Assembly (NCBI GenBank): GCA_041611095.1
Contig: JBFINP010000041.1
Location: forward strand, 1 to 26,382
Source: UBA6912 sp041611095
GTDB lineage: Bacteria; Actinomycetota; Acidimicrobiia; Spongiisociales; UBA5794
Length of the DNA: 26,382 nucleotides
Reading direction: 5' to 3'
Shown: positions 1 through 5,839 of the stretch, piece after piece
Layout: each line of letters begins with the position of its first letter
Numbering within the stretch: the first letter of the stretch is position 1
Notes under the pieces: generated by a model
Database searches by the model: none
What the model was told of the DNA's origin: nothing
The model's input: only the letters and a program-made list of their open reading frames with translations
Made by a program: the position numbers and the translations under genes

Positions 1-1
1 C

Positions 2-129
2 CCGCGGTGGGTCGAGTGGCTCATGGGGTTCCCGGACGGGTGGACCGACTTAGAGGATTAGGGAACGCAGTTGTGCCGCAGGTGGCCGAATACGTCGGGC
101 GGTGCATTCTGGCAGCGGATGCGAGGTGA
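2..129 (+). pseudogene. C-terminus of a cytosine-5 DNA methyltransferase, frame broken
   Basis: Two conserved pieces of one family lie in adjacent frames. From base 2 the frame reads PRWVEWLMGFPDGWTDLED and stops at 59-61; this is the usual W-V-E-W-L-M-G-F-P segment near the end of phage and bacterial cytosine-5 methyltransferases. From base 61 the -1 frame reads LGNAVVPQVAEYVG, the family's C-terminal motif X, and ends at 127-129. Joining them needs a -1 slip after the GAT codon at 56-58, equivalent to one lost T in a short T run. The enzyme would transfer a methyl group from S-adenosylmethionine to cytosine at a target site. The start lies outside the window. The break may be a real mutation, an assembly error or, less likely, recoding. 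Confidence 0.75.
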
Positions 130-130
130 G

Positions 131-379
131 ATGCGGACACCAACCAAGTCGAGCGATTGGCGAGAATCATGCGACGCGCAAGCTCGCCGAGGTGACGGCG
201 CGCGGGAGATCGTGGCTCACCGCGAAGGGTTCCGATCCTGGGGCGACTTCCTCGATCAGCTCGAGCGGTTCCTCAATTCTGAGGATGCGGCGAGCGTCGA
301 GCATCGGATAGAGTGGCTCAGGCGGGCCCGTCGCATGTGGGGCAGCGTGGAAGAGACGGTGGAAGCGTGGCAGAGGTAG
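131..379 (+). CDS. Hypothetical 82-residue helical protein
   Basis: I do not recognise this protein. The ATG at 131 follows the methyltransferase stop directly and has GAGG a few bases upstream. The product is charged and probably helical, with the segment SWGDFLDQLERF followed by Arg- and Glu-rich helices ending in VEETVEAWQR. There are no membrane segments and no cysteine motif. Its last 13 bases overlap the GTG start of the ATPase gene, so the two are probably translated together. A longer form from a TTG at 71 would overlap the methyltransferase and is less likely. The reading frame rests on length, amino-acid make-up and position between two recognisable genes. Confidence 0.6.
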   Translation: MRTPTKSSDWRESCDAQARRGDGAREIVAHREGFRSWGDFLDQLERFLNSEDAASVEHRIEWLRRARRMWGSVEETVEAWQR

Positions 380-1713
380 ACGAAGGCGGGCAGAGCGGCA
401 GAGTGCTCTGGACGCCATCGCAACGTGGCTCCGGATGGCGATTCGAGAGCGCCGACGGGCCCTTGCTCGACGTCTCCGGGCTCACGCCGAACCGCGGCGG
501 GCTCCGAGCCTGGGTCGAGGTGCGATGGGCGGGCGACGTCCCAGCACCGCGGCTACTTCACGCATCCGACCGCAACCTCATGGGGCCGACCACGGCCAGC
601 GGTCTCGCCAAGGCCGCGCACGACGCTCTTCCCGCGGTGAAGTTCCCCTGGCTCGAGGCGATCACCGAGGCCGTCTACTACGTGGTGACCGATCACCGCG
701 CCGGAGTCGAGACCGTCGACCTCGCCGACGTCGCAATGAGCGACCGGCCGCGATGGCTACTCCGACCGTTCATCGAGCGCGCCGGAGCCACGCGCCTCAT
801 CGCTCAAGGTGGCTCATCGAAATCGCTTCTCGCCGTGGCGATCTCAGCGGCGGTCGCTGGCGGCCACACAAGGATCCTCGGTCTTCGACCTCAGGTGTCG
901 GGCCCGGTGCTCTTCCTCGATTGGGAAGCGGACGCCGAGACCCACGCTGAGCGCCTCGCCGCGATCGCCACCGGATCGGGTACCGGCACGATCCGCGACG
1001 TGCTCTATCAACGGCACAAGCTGCCGCTCTATCGGTCGTCGGAGTCGGTGGCTCGAGTCGCTGACGATGAGGGCGCCGTGATGGTGGTGGTCGATTCGGC
1101 CATGCTGGCGCGAGGCTCGAGCGACGGCGCATCGGCCGAGGACTCGACGGTTCGGTTCTTCGAGGCGCTGTCGGAGATCGGGCTCCCGGCCCTCATCCTC
1201 GACCACAAGAACAAAGAGCAGATCCGCAGCAAAGGCGCCACCGGCGGTTACGGCTCGGTCGTGATGACCAACTCGGCGCGGGTCGTGTGGGAGGTGACGC
1301 GAGTGGTTGAGCTGCCGACGGACGGTGAGCTGCGGATCGTGCTGTCGATGACCAAGGCCAACAACACTCGCCGCGCCGCCGACGTCGCTTTGTCGTATCG
1401 CTTCGAGTCCGACGAGGACCGCCTCCACGCCGTGGAGCTCCGGCAGATCGCGCCGGGCCGGGTGATCGACTTGGCAGAGGGCGAGACGTTGCCGGATCGG
1501 GTCGCGAGCTATCTACTGAGCCGGGACGAGCCCGCGCTCGTGTCGGAGATCGCGCTCGCGTTGGCGATGAAGGACAACACGGTTCGGGCGGTGCTCTCGC
1601 GTCACGGCGAGCGATTCGAGCGAGCCAACCTCGAGGGCAAGGCACGATGGCGCGTCATCGGCGAGAATCGCGATGACGGCCAAGCGTTGCCGGTGCCGTG
1701 GTCGGATGACTGA
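367..1713 (+). CDS. RepA/DnaB-like AAA ATPase with C-terminal winged helix
   Basis: This is a 448-residue protein counted from the GTG at 367, chosen because it overlaps the previous stop and removes an arginine-rich, unlikely N-terminus. The core is a RecA-fold ATPase: a P-loop AQGGSSKSLL near residues 146-155, FLDWEAD at about 183-189, a Walker B strand VMVVVDSAM at about 238-246, then LDHKNKE and a conserved GGYGS. This order fits the AAA_25/RepA group of hexameric helicase-like ATPases carried by plasmids and phages. The last 80 or so residues (DRVASYLLSRDEPALVSEIA onward) look like a winged-helix DNA-binding domain, so it may load at an origin. The first 120 residues are not recognised. 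A phage replication role is inferred from the family. Confidence 0.8.
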   Translation: MAEVDEGGQSGRVLWTPSQRGSGWRFESADGPLLDVSGLTPNRGGLRAWVEVRWAGDVPAPRLLHASDRNLMGPTTASGLAKAAHDALPAVKFPWLEAITEAVYYVVTDHRAGVETVDLADVAMSDRPRWLLRPFIERAGATRLIAQGGSSKSLLAVAISAAVAGGHTRILGLRPQVSGPVLFLDWEADAETHAERLAAIATGSGTGTIRDVLYQRHKLPLYRSSESVARVADDEGAVMVVVDSAMLARGSSDGASAEDSTVRFFEALSEIGLPALILDHKNKEQIRSKGATGGYGSVVMTNSARVVWEVTRVVELPTDGELRIVLSMTKANNTRRAADVALSYRFESDEDRLHAVELRQIAPGRVIDLAEGETLPDRVASYLLSRDEPALVSEIALALAMKDNTVRAVLSRHGERFERANLEGKARWRVIGENRDDGQALPVPWSDD

Positions 1714-1791
1714 GAAGGGTTCGCCGGTCGGCGAGACGCGGAGCGTCGACCGAGGGCGAGAAACGTGGCACTCCGCAGGAATGAGGAAGCG

Positions 1792-2445
1792 ATGAGGCAT
1801 GCAATGAGACGGGTGGCGGCGGTGGCCGTCGGTGTGGTGATGGTGGCGGCGTTGCCGCTGGCCGTGTGGCGCTCAAGTGCGCCGATGGCGGTGGCCGCGC
1901 TTGATTGTCCCGACGGGTGGAGTGCGGTGTGGGCGGACGGCCGGCGCATCGCAACCGTGCCGGACGGCGAGAGCCTCGAGGTGTGGAACTTCTTTGAGTC
2001 GGAGAGTGACGCCGTGATCCTCGCGGATGCGTTGGTGATCGGTGACGCTCCGGTGGCGAATGATGCGCGAGTGGTGTTGCCGTTCCCGTCGGTGGGGCCG
2101 GGCGCCGATGGTGTCTGGACGATCACGGCCGAGGGTCGCGCTTCGGTGTGCGTCCGGACGGTTGGTGTGCCGCCCACGGTGCCGCCCACGGTGCCGCCGA
2201 CAGTGCCGCCCACGGTGCCGCCGACAGTGCCGCCCACGGTGCCGCCGACAGTGCCGCCGACAGTGCCGCCGACAGAATGCATCGAGGACGCCAACTCTCC
2301 GACCGGTTGGTCGATCGCCGGGACTGAGATCTCATGCACGCCGGTCACGGGTCTCGAGATAGGCCCGGTGACCGGGCTTGGCGTCGGCGGGCTCGCCGCC
2401 GGGCTGGCCTTCGCCATCGGCGCTCGAAGGCGGCGACTGGTCTGA
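1792..2445 (+). CDS. Exported, membrane-anchored surface protein with VPPT stalk
   Basis: From the ATG at 1792 (GAGG five bases upstream) this is a 217-residue protein. It begins with a signal peptide: MRHAMRRVAAVAVGVVMVAA followed by a second hydrophobic run ending near AVAALDC. A globular part of about 95 residues with beta-rich character follows, then nine tandem VPPT units, a short Cys-containing segment, and a C-terminal hydrophobic helix (VGGLAAGLAFAIGA) closed by RRRRLV. That layout, exported domain, proline-rich wall-spanning stalk, membrane anchor with positive tail, is common in Gram-positive and especially actinobacterial surface proteins. No LPXTG sortase signal is seen. In a phage it could mark the infected cell surface, for example to block other phages, but that is inference. 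A GTG at 1765 is an alternative start. Confidence 0.7.
   Translation: MRHAMRRVAAVAVGVVMVAALPLAVWRSSAPMAVAALDCPDGWSAVWADGRRIATVPDGESLEVWNFFESESDAVILADALVIGDAPVANDARVVLPFPSVGPGADGVWTITAEGRASVCVRTVGVPPTVPPTVPPTVPPTVPPTVPPTVPPTVPPTVPPTECIEDANSPTGWSIAGTEISCTPVTGLEIGPVTGLGVGGLAAGLAFAIGARRRRLV
2167..2274 (+). repeat. Nine tandem 12-base units encoding VPPT
   Basis: Nine in-frame 12-base units each encode Val-Pro-Pro-Thr. They exist in two versions, GTGCCGCCCACG and GTGCCGCCGACA, interleaved as A A B A B A B B B, so copies have been duplicated in pairs rather than drifting independently. The array forms the stalk of the surface protein and may vary in copy number between isolates. Confidence 0.95.
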
Positions 2446-2453
2446 GTCGCGAA

Positions 2454-2479
2454 GAGGGGGCCCTTCCGGGGGCCCCCTC
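2454..2479. terminator. GC-rich hairpin between convergent genes
   Basis: A perfect 10-bp stem (GAGGGGGCCC paired with GGGCCCCCTC) closes a six-base loop TTCCGG. It lies just past the stop of the plus-strand surface protein and just past the stop of the minus-strand 79-residue gene, so it can serve both directions. There is no T tract, which is common for actinobacterial terminators. Confidence 0.75.
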
Positions 2480-2503
2480 GGCGTGGTAGTGCGGGGTGGT
2501 GCT

Positions 2504-2743
2504 CTATGCGGCGATGGCGGTGGTCTCGGCCGGGCTCAGCACCAGGATCGCTTCGATCAGGGCCATCACCTCGGCGAAGGTGAAGTCCTCGGAGCGGTTG
2601 AAGCGATCGGCGCAGTAGATCGAGGCGTGCTGGGCGTTGAGCATCCGGCGAGACCAGACCTCATAGACGTTCCCACGGCTGTTGCTGAGGGTGATGCGGT
2701 GAGCTTCCAGGCTTTTGTGGCAGGTGGTGCAGGTGGTGCGCAT
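2504..2743 (-). CDS. 79-residue protein with N-terminal Cys-x-x-Cys
   Basis: The protein begins MRTTCTTCHKSLEAHRITLS, has another Cys in SIYCADRF near the middle and ends with a hydrophobic helix-like stretch (EVMALIEAILVLSPAETTAI). The CTTC and later Cys/His could hold a zinc ion, as in many small phage zinc-ribbon proteins, but I cannot assign a family. The ATG at 2743 has AAAGGGA at a good distance. It is the second gene of a two-gene minus-strand unit, 16 bases after the stop of the 41-residue exported peptide, and would be read from the symmetric divergent promoter. The convergent hairpin at 2454-2479 follows it. Confidence 0.65.
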   Translation of the reverse strand: MRTTCTTCHKSLEAHRITLSNSRGNVYEVWSRRMLNAQHASIYCADRFNRSEDFTFAEVMALIEAILVLSPAETTAIAA

Positions 2744-2759
2744 GGCGTTCCCTTTCGAG

Positions 2760-2885
2760 TTAGAAGGTGACGGTCTGGGTGATCGTCACGGTGGCGCTCG
2801 CCGGTGGCAGCATCTGGGGCCCGTTGCCGATGCCGAAGCTCAGCGTGAGAAGGGCGGCTGCTGCGATGTGGCGTGCTTTCCTCAT
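2760..2885 (-). CDS. 41-residue exported peptide precursor
   Basis: The ORF reads as a complete signal peptide with almost nothing behind it: basic start MRKARH, hydrophobic core IAAAALLTLSFGI, then a polar-to-proline region ending in PPASA, a good signal-peptidase Ala-x-Ala site. Cleavage there would release TVTITQTVTF. The ATG at 2885 stands six bases after the TACATT -10 box of the minus-strand promoter, so the message is predicted to be leaderless; no Shine-Dalgarno is needed or seen. The gene is followed by the 79-residue gene. It could instead be a small membrane protein in which the hydrophobic segment is not cleaved. No family is recognised. Confidence 0.6.
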   Translation of the reverse strand: MRKARHIAAAALLTLSFGIGNGPQMLPPASATVTITQTVTF

Positions 2886-2891
2886 ACCCGT

Positions 2892-2935
2892 AATGTACCA
2901 TAGGGCTTGACAAGTGTCAAGAGGTTTGGTACATT
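2892..2935. promoter_or_regulatory. Dyad-symmetric divergent promoter pair
   Basis: Plus strand: TTGACA at 2907-2912, 17 bases, TACATT at 2930-2935. Minus strand: TTGACA (2920 to 2915), 17 bases, TACATT (2897 to 2892). The two overlap and form one dyad centred between 2913 and 2914: AATGTACCA, five bases, CTTGACA, AG, TGTCAAG, five bases, TGGTACATT. All 16 base pairs of the arms match. Each -10 box is followed after exactly six bases by an ATG (2942 on plus, 2885 on minus). This is a close match to the primary sigma-factor consensus on both strands. The inner CTTGACA-AG-TGTCAAG palindrome could also be an operator for a dimeric repressor. Confidence 0.85.
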
Positions 2936-2974
2936 CTCCATATGAAGTCATACGGCGAGACCCAGGAGGTCAAG

Positions 2975-3289
2975 ATGACTCAGAACAGCACTCAGCTCCC
3001 GGTCGTTGTCGTGCTCGAGCGGCGCACAACGATCAGCGGTCGCCGCGAGGGTTGGTTTGCGGCGGTCGAGGATGCCGCCGGCCGACGGTTCGAGTTCTCG
3101 AAGCTCGATGGCGTCGGCGGATTGAGCGGCGAGCCAACTTGGTACATCGACGCAGTGTTCGGCGCAACCGGGCTCCCGGTCGAGGTGCACGGCTTCGGGT
3201 CGAGGGCGTGCCGCAAGTCGGCGGCGTCGGTGGCGTTGGCCGAGAAGCTCGACGGCTTGGTGGCGAAGCAGCAGGAAGGGGCGAAGTGA
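2975..3289 (+). CDS. Hypothetical 104-residue protein, first gene of plus operon
   Basis: I do not recognise the family. The product (MTQNSTQLPVVVVLERRTTI...) looks like a small mixed alpha/beta protein with a WYIDAVFG strand and a Lys-rich end. The start at 2975 is chosen for AGGAGG at 2964-2969. An ATG at 2942, exactly where transcription should begin, would add 11 residues in the same frame by leaderless initiation, so both forms are possible. It is the first of seven small genes joined by overlaps of one to four bases or a short gap, running to 5108, all probably read from the divergent promoter. The next gene begins with its ATG on the last base of this stop codon (TGATG). Confidence 0.7.
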   Translation: MTQNSTQLPVVVVLERRTTISGRREGWFAAVEDAAGRRFEFSKLDGVGGLSGEPTWYIDAVFGATGLPVEVHGFGSRACRKSAASVALAEKLDGLVAKQQEGAK

Positions 3290-3675
3290 TGAGGACGATG
3301 CAGGAGAAGATCCTGGGCACCATCGAGGCGATGGCGGTGGGGGCAACCAATCCCAAGAGCGGCGTGAGCCCAATTCGGGACGGCTGGACACTCGAAGCCG
3401 TGAACGAGGCCACCTTCGCCAACCGTGGCGAAGTTCTGGTGCTCGACGGCTGGTCGACGGTGCTGCGGCTGGCGTATGACTTCCAGCCATCACACCACTC
3501 GGTGCTGATTGAGCGGCTGAGCATCACCGAAAAGGACCACCGCGGTCACGCGACGATCGTGAGCAGGTGGCGATGCGACACCTTCGACGGCATCGCCATC
3601 GCCGCCATGCTCTTCGATATCTACACGGCGCTGCAGGAGTACGTCGAGGCGATGACAGCGGGCGCGGGCCGATGA
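3289..3675 (+). CDS. Hypothetical 128-residue protein
   Basis: The ATG at 3289 shares a base with the previous stop, giving MRTMQEKILGTIEAMAVGAT. The product has a helical start, a beta-rich middle (LDGWSTVLRLAYDF, HHSVLIERLSI) and a helical end. There are no membrane segments or cysteine clusters. The TGATG coupling on one side and the ATGA overlap with the next gene on the other support it as a real member of the operon. The function is unknown; I see no motif that points to an enzyme. Confidence 0.7.
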   Translation: MRTMQEKILGTIEAMAVGATNPKSGVSPIRDGWTLEAVNEATFANRGEVLVLDGWSTVLRLAYDFQPSHHSVLIERLSITEKDHRGHATIVSRWRCDTFDGIAIAAMLFDIYTALQEYVEAMTAGAGR

Positions 3676-4403
3676 GGTACCGGGTGACGATCGGGCCGAT
3701 CATGGGCGACCTTGCCATCGCGGGGTTCACGGTCGAGGCGGAGTCAACGTGGGAGGCGCTCGCCGCCGCAACGTCGCAGCTTCGAGCCATGCCCGACTGG
3801 TTGCCCGGTTTTGAAATCAAGTCGATGACAAAGATCACAAGGCAGGAGGTCGGAGAGATGAGAACCGGGATCGCGGCGGCGGAGATGATGCTCCGCGCCA
3901 AAGGCGTCGAGTGCGCCGTCTTCAACGGCGGCGGCGGCGTGATGTTGCTGAGCTTGTGGCTCGATGAGGACGGCGAACGGGCGATGTACGCCGACAACCA
4001 CTCAGGCGACTTCGAGAGCGTTGCTGTCTTCTACTACGACGGGCCGTTGGCCGAAGGGCGTGAGATCTGGCGGAGCCGTGAGGGCGCAACCTTCGAGGAT
4101 CCGGCGGTGATCGAGATGCTCGCACGGATCGCGGGCTGGCAGAGCCGCTCAGACGCTCGGAGCGCCGCCGGAATCCTCGGCGTGCCGTATGCCCGCATTG
4201 ACTTCCTCGACGGCGAGGTGGTGGCGGTGTGCCCGCTATGCGGGGCGTTTATGGCCGCGGACCCTGCGGCGTATCTGAGCACCGATGAGGATGAGCTGCC
4301 CGGCGATCCGGGCGATCTCTTCAAGAGCGCCTCGGCGATCTATGCGGTGCACTACCTGGCGGTGCACGAGGTGCACGTCAACGAGGACGGGAGCGAGCGA
4401 TGA
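3672..4403 (+). CDS. 243-residue protein with CxxC motif and possible internal start
   Basis: The ATG at 3672 overlaps the previous stop (ATGA). The first 60 residues (MRYRVTIGPIMGDLAIAGF...) look like a small separate domain. The rest contains a Gly-rich segment AVFNGGGGVMLLSLWL, acidic stretches, and VAVCPLCGAFM, a single Cys-x-x-Cys that may bind zinc with other ligands such as the His residues near the end (YAVHYLAVHEVHVNE). An ATG at 3858 in the same frame has AGGAGG eight bases upstream, so a shorter 181-residue form may also be made. No family is recognised. The ATGA overlap with the helix-turn-helix gene suggests shared expression. Confidence 0.65.
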   Translation: MRYRVTIGPIMGDLAIAGFTVEAESTWEALAAATSQLRAMPDWLPGFEIKSMTKITRQEVGEMRTGIAAAEMMLRAKGVECAVFNGGGGVMLLSLWLDEDGERAMYADNHSGDFESVAVFYYDGPLAEGREIWRSREGATFEDPAVIEMLARIAGWQSRSDARSAAGILGVPYARIDFLDGEVVAVCPLCGAFMAADPAAYLSTDEDELPGDPGDLFKSASAIYAVHYLAVHEVHVNEDGSER

Positions 4404-4597
4404 AGTTGGCAGCGAGTGAGGTTGGCGGAGTGTTCGAGATCGCCGAGATGGTCGGCGTGGCGCCGGATACGGTGCAACAGTGGATCAAGCGATACGGCGA
4501 TTTCCCGGAGCCGTGGCGGAAGGTGCGGTCGGGGCGGTTGTGGGCGCTGCCGGTCGTGCAGGCTTGGGCGCTGGGCCGCGGATTGCCTAGGCGATGA
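4400..4597 (+). CDS. Small helix-turn-helix DNA-binding protein (excisionase/MerR-like)
   Basis: This 65-residue protein contains VFEIAEMVGVAPDTVQQWIKR, a clear helix-turn-helix of the MerR/AlpA/excisionase kind (sensor helix, turn at GVAP, recognition helix TVQQWIKR). It is followed by the wing-like FPEPWRKVRSGRLWALPVVQ, typical for phage AlpA/Xis-type proteins where the wing reads 'P.P......GR.W....V..W'. Such proteins act as excisionases or small transcription regulators. No integrase is seen in the window, so the excisionase role is not shown. It overlaps both neighbours by ATGA. It is a candidate to bind the symmetric operator upstream, but nothing in the sequence proves that. Confidence 0.8.
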   Translation: MKLAASEVGGVFEIAEMVGVAPDTVQQWIKRYGDFPEPWRKVRSGRLWALPVVQAWALGRGLPRR

Positions 4598-4776
4598 AGC
4601 GAGAGCATCCGGACGGATTCACGAGAGTCAAGCGCCGAGCCCGGAGCATCGGCCGGAGCTGCATGCACTGCGGCCGGTCGGCGACCGTGACGGCTCGGCG
4701 TTGGGTCTGCGGCAAGTCGAGAGATGTGCGGTACTGTGAAGAGCACGCGGCCATCATCATCGACGGGAAGGCGTGA
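4594..4776 (+). CDS. 60-residue putative zinc-binding protein
   Basis: The protein carries SCMHCGRSATV and later WVCGKSRDVRYCEEH, that is C-x2-C, a further C, and C-x2-H, enough ligands for one or two zinc sites. The N-terminus is basic (MKREHPDGFTRVKRRARS), which fits nucleic-acid binding. The ATG lies in an ATGA overlap with the helix-turn-helix gene. Small proteins of this type are frequent in early regions of actinophages and mostly have no known function. Confidence 0.7.
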   Translation: MKREHPDGFTRVKRRARSIGRSCMHCGRSATVTARRWVCGKSRDVRYCEEHAAIIIDGKA

Positions 4777-4779
4777 GAG

Positions 4780-4956
4780 GTGGCAACGGTCCCTCGATCA
4801 GTGATGTGTCCTCGCCGCTGCGGGCAACGGCTCGAGTGGGCTGAGCCGCTCGACGCCAGCGCAGCGGTCTCTCGAGTGCTCCGCGCCAAGGCCATCGAGC
4901 GTCATGCTCAGTGGTGCTCGGCGAAGGTTGTGCTCACCGGGGGCGCCCAGCGGTGA
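4780..4956 (+). CDS. 58-residue putative zinc-binding protein
   Basis: A GTG at 4780, three bases after the previous stop, opens a frame reading MATVPRSVMCPRRCGQRLEW and continuing with helices to HAQWCSAKVVLTGGAQR. The C-x3-C near the start and H-x3-C near residue 50 could form a zinc site. The gene ends at 4956 in a GTGA overlap with the next start. Support comes from the cysteine pattern and from gapless packing between coupled neighbours. It is below the length most gene finders trust. Confidence 0.6.
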   Translation: MATVPRSVMCPRRCGQRLEWAEPLDASAAVSRVLRAKAIERHAQWCSAKVVLTGGAQR

Positions 4957-5108
4957 ACTTGCCGTGGCTCATCGCCGTTGGGCTGGGCTTGTGGCGGGCT
5001 CTCGTGAGGCTCTGCGGTCTCGACCGGCCGGAGCCTCTCGAGAGGCTCGCCGATGCTGACTGGCGGCGATGGCTTACGGATGAGCGGCACCGAGACCTCT
5101 CGACGTGA
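4953..5108 (+). CDS. 51-residue hypothetical protein, last of plus operon
   Basis: The GTG at 4953 overlaps the previous stop (GTGA). The product starts with a hydrophobic stretch (NLPWLIAVGLGLWRALV) that could be a single membrane segment and continues as a charged tail rich in Arg, Asp and Glu (PEPLERLADADWRRWLTD). No motif is recognised. It ends only six bases before the stop of the last minus-strand gene, so the two operons meet tail to tail with no room for a separate terminator on either side. Confidence 0.55.
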   Translation: MNLPWLIAVGLGLWRALVRLCGLDRPEPLERLADADWRRWLTDERHRDLST

Positions 5109-5114
5109 GTGAGC

Positions 5115-5201
5115 TCATTCATCGAGCTTGCGGGTGAGCGCCACCACAATCGCGGCGAACAGTGTCACCACGGCGATCGCGATGACCAACTCCGCCGTCA
5201 C
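5115..5201 (-). CDS. Possible 28-residue membrane peptide
   Basis: A GTG at 5201 overlaps the transglycosylase stop as GTGA, the same coupling used between many neighbouring genes. It opens a 28-codon frame reading VTAELVIAIAVVTLFAAIVV then ALTRKLDE: one membrane helix with a short charged cytoplasmic end. Next to a holin candidate and two lysins it could be an accessory lysis peptide. The small size makes this tentative; the overlap and the clean hydrophobic profile are the only evidence. Confidence 0.4.
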   Translation of the reverse strand: MTAELVIAIAVVTLFAAIVVALTRKLDE

Positions 5202-5722
5202 GGCTTGCAGGACCACCACGGCCACGCTTCCGGGTCGCCGGGCTGGTCGATCCAGATGGCATAGGCGACGGCCAGGTTCGTCGCCGGGTTCAGCCATGAT
5301 TCGGCGGGCCCATATTGGAACTCCCACAGGGGCCGGTGGATCTGCATGAGGCCCCAATCGTCGGTGTCTGAGATCGCGCCAGGGTCGCCGCCCGACTCGC
5401 ACGCCATCACCGAGAGGACTTGATCGACCGGCCAAGGATGAGCCGCGGCCAGGTCTCGCCATTGCTCAACGCCAGCGGTCGACCTCGAGCTGCCACCGGC
5501 CGATGGCGATGGCGCCGGCCGTGGCTTTGCCGGTTCCCGGTAGGGCCCATTGAGGTCGATGAGGCACTCGAGCCGGTCGGCGCGGAGATGCTCGAGGGCG
5601 TGCGCCTCTTCGGCGACCCACACTTCGGCGGCGAGCGGCTCGAGGTGCGGCGGGGGTGGCGTCGGGCCCGGAAGGCCGAGCGCGCACGCGACGGCCAGTG
5701 GTGCAAAGAGCAAGGGGGTCAC
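5198..5722 (-). CDS. Lytic transglycosylase-like endolysin (SLT fold)
   Basis: Counted from the GTG at 5722 the protein has 174 residues. A short hydrophobic start (PLLFAPLAVACALGL) is followed by a proline-rich stretch, a helical part and a second Pro/Ser linker. From about residue 85 there is a compact SLT-type domain: MACESGGDPGAIS with catalytic Glu109, GLMQIH at 124-129 and NPATNLAVAYAIW at 145-157. These are the hallmark ESGG, GLMQ and AY motifs of enzymes that cleave the N-acetylmuramic acid to N-acetylglucosamine bond of peptidoglycan. A perfect GGAGGTGA precedes a TTG at 5713 by five bases and touches the GTG at 5722, so the TTG may be the true start. It sits last in the lysis group, after amidase and holin. 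Confidence 0.85.
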   Translation of the reverse strand: MTPLLFAPLAVACALGLPGPTPPPPHLEPLAAEVWVAEEAHALEHLRADRLECLIDLNGPYREPAKPRPAPSPSAGGSSRSTAGVEQWRDLAAAHPWPVDQVLSVMACESGGDPGAISDTDDWGLMQIHRPLWEFQYGPAESWLNPATNLAVAYAIWIDQPGDPEAWPWWSCKP

Positions 5723-5756
5723 CTCCGGAATGGCGGTGACAGAAGGGTAGCAGGAG

Positions 5757-5839
5757 GGGCCGCCCGGCCGTGGCTATCACGGGCCCAGGTGCCGGGCGGC
5801 CCGCACTCCCGGAGGTCGGAGCCATGCGCTCCGGCCGGG
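5757..5839. other. Two strong inverted repeats in the holin-lysin gap
   Basis: In the 121-base gap between the holin candidate and the transglycosylase, a perfect 12-bp inverted repeat (5757-5768 with 5791-5802, GGGCCGCCCGGC) encloses a small nested hairpin CGTG/CACG. Next to it, 5808-5839 forms a second stem: CGGAGC with GCTCCG around a five-base loop, flanked by CCCGG/CCGGG. They may terminate or attenuate transcription or protect the message end. There is no T tract. Confidence 0.65.

Noticed and set aside
167..418. An 83-codon minus-strand frame at the left end
   Set aside because: It overlaps the coupled plus-strand genes, is Arg/Leu/Pro-rich and has no start signal.
1714..1791. Possible promoter or terminator between the ATPase and the surface protein
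   Set aside because: Only very short GC stems (TCGCCG/CGGCGA and GACGC/GCGTC) and no -35/-10 match are seen, so it was not called.
5096..5126. Imperfect palindrome TGAGTGAGCTCATTCA at the meeting point of the two operons as a terminator
   Set aside because: The two halves match only partly, have no loop and no T tract, and it overlaps both stop codons. The evidence is too weak.
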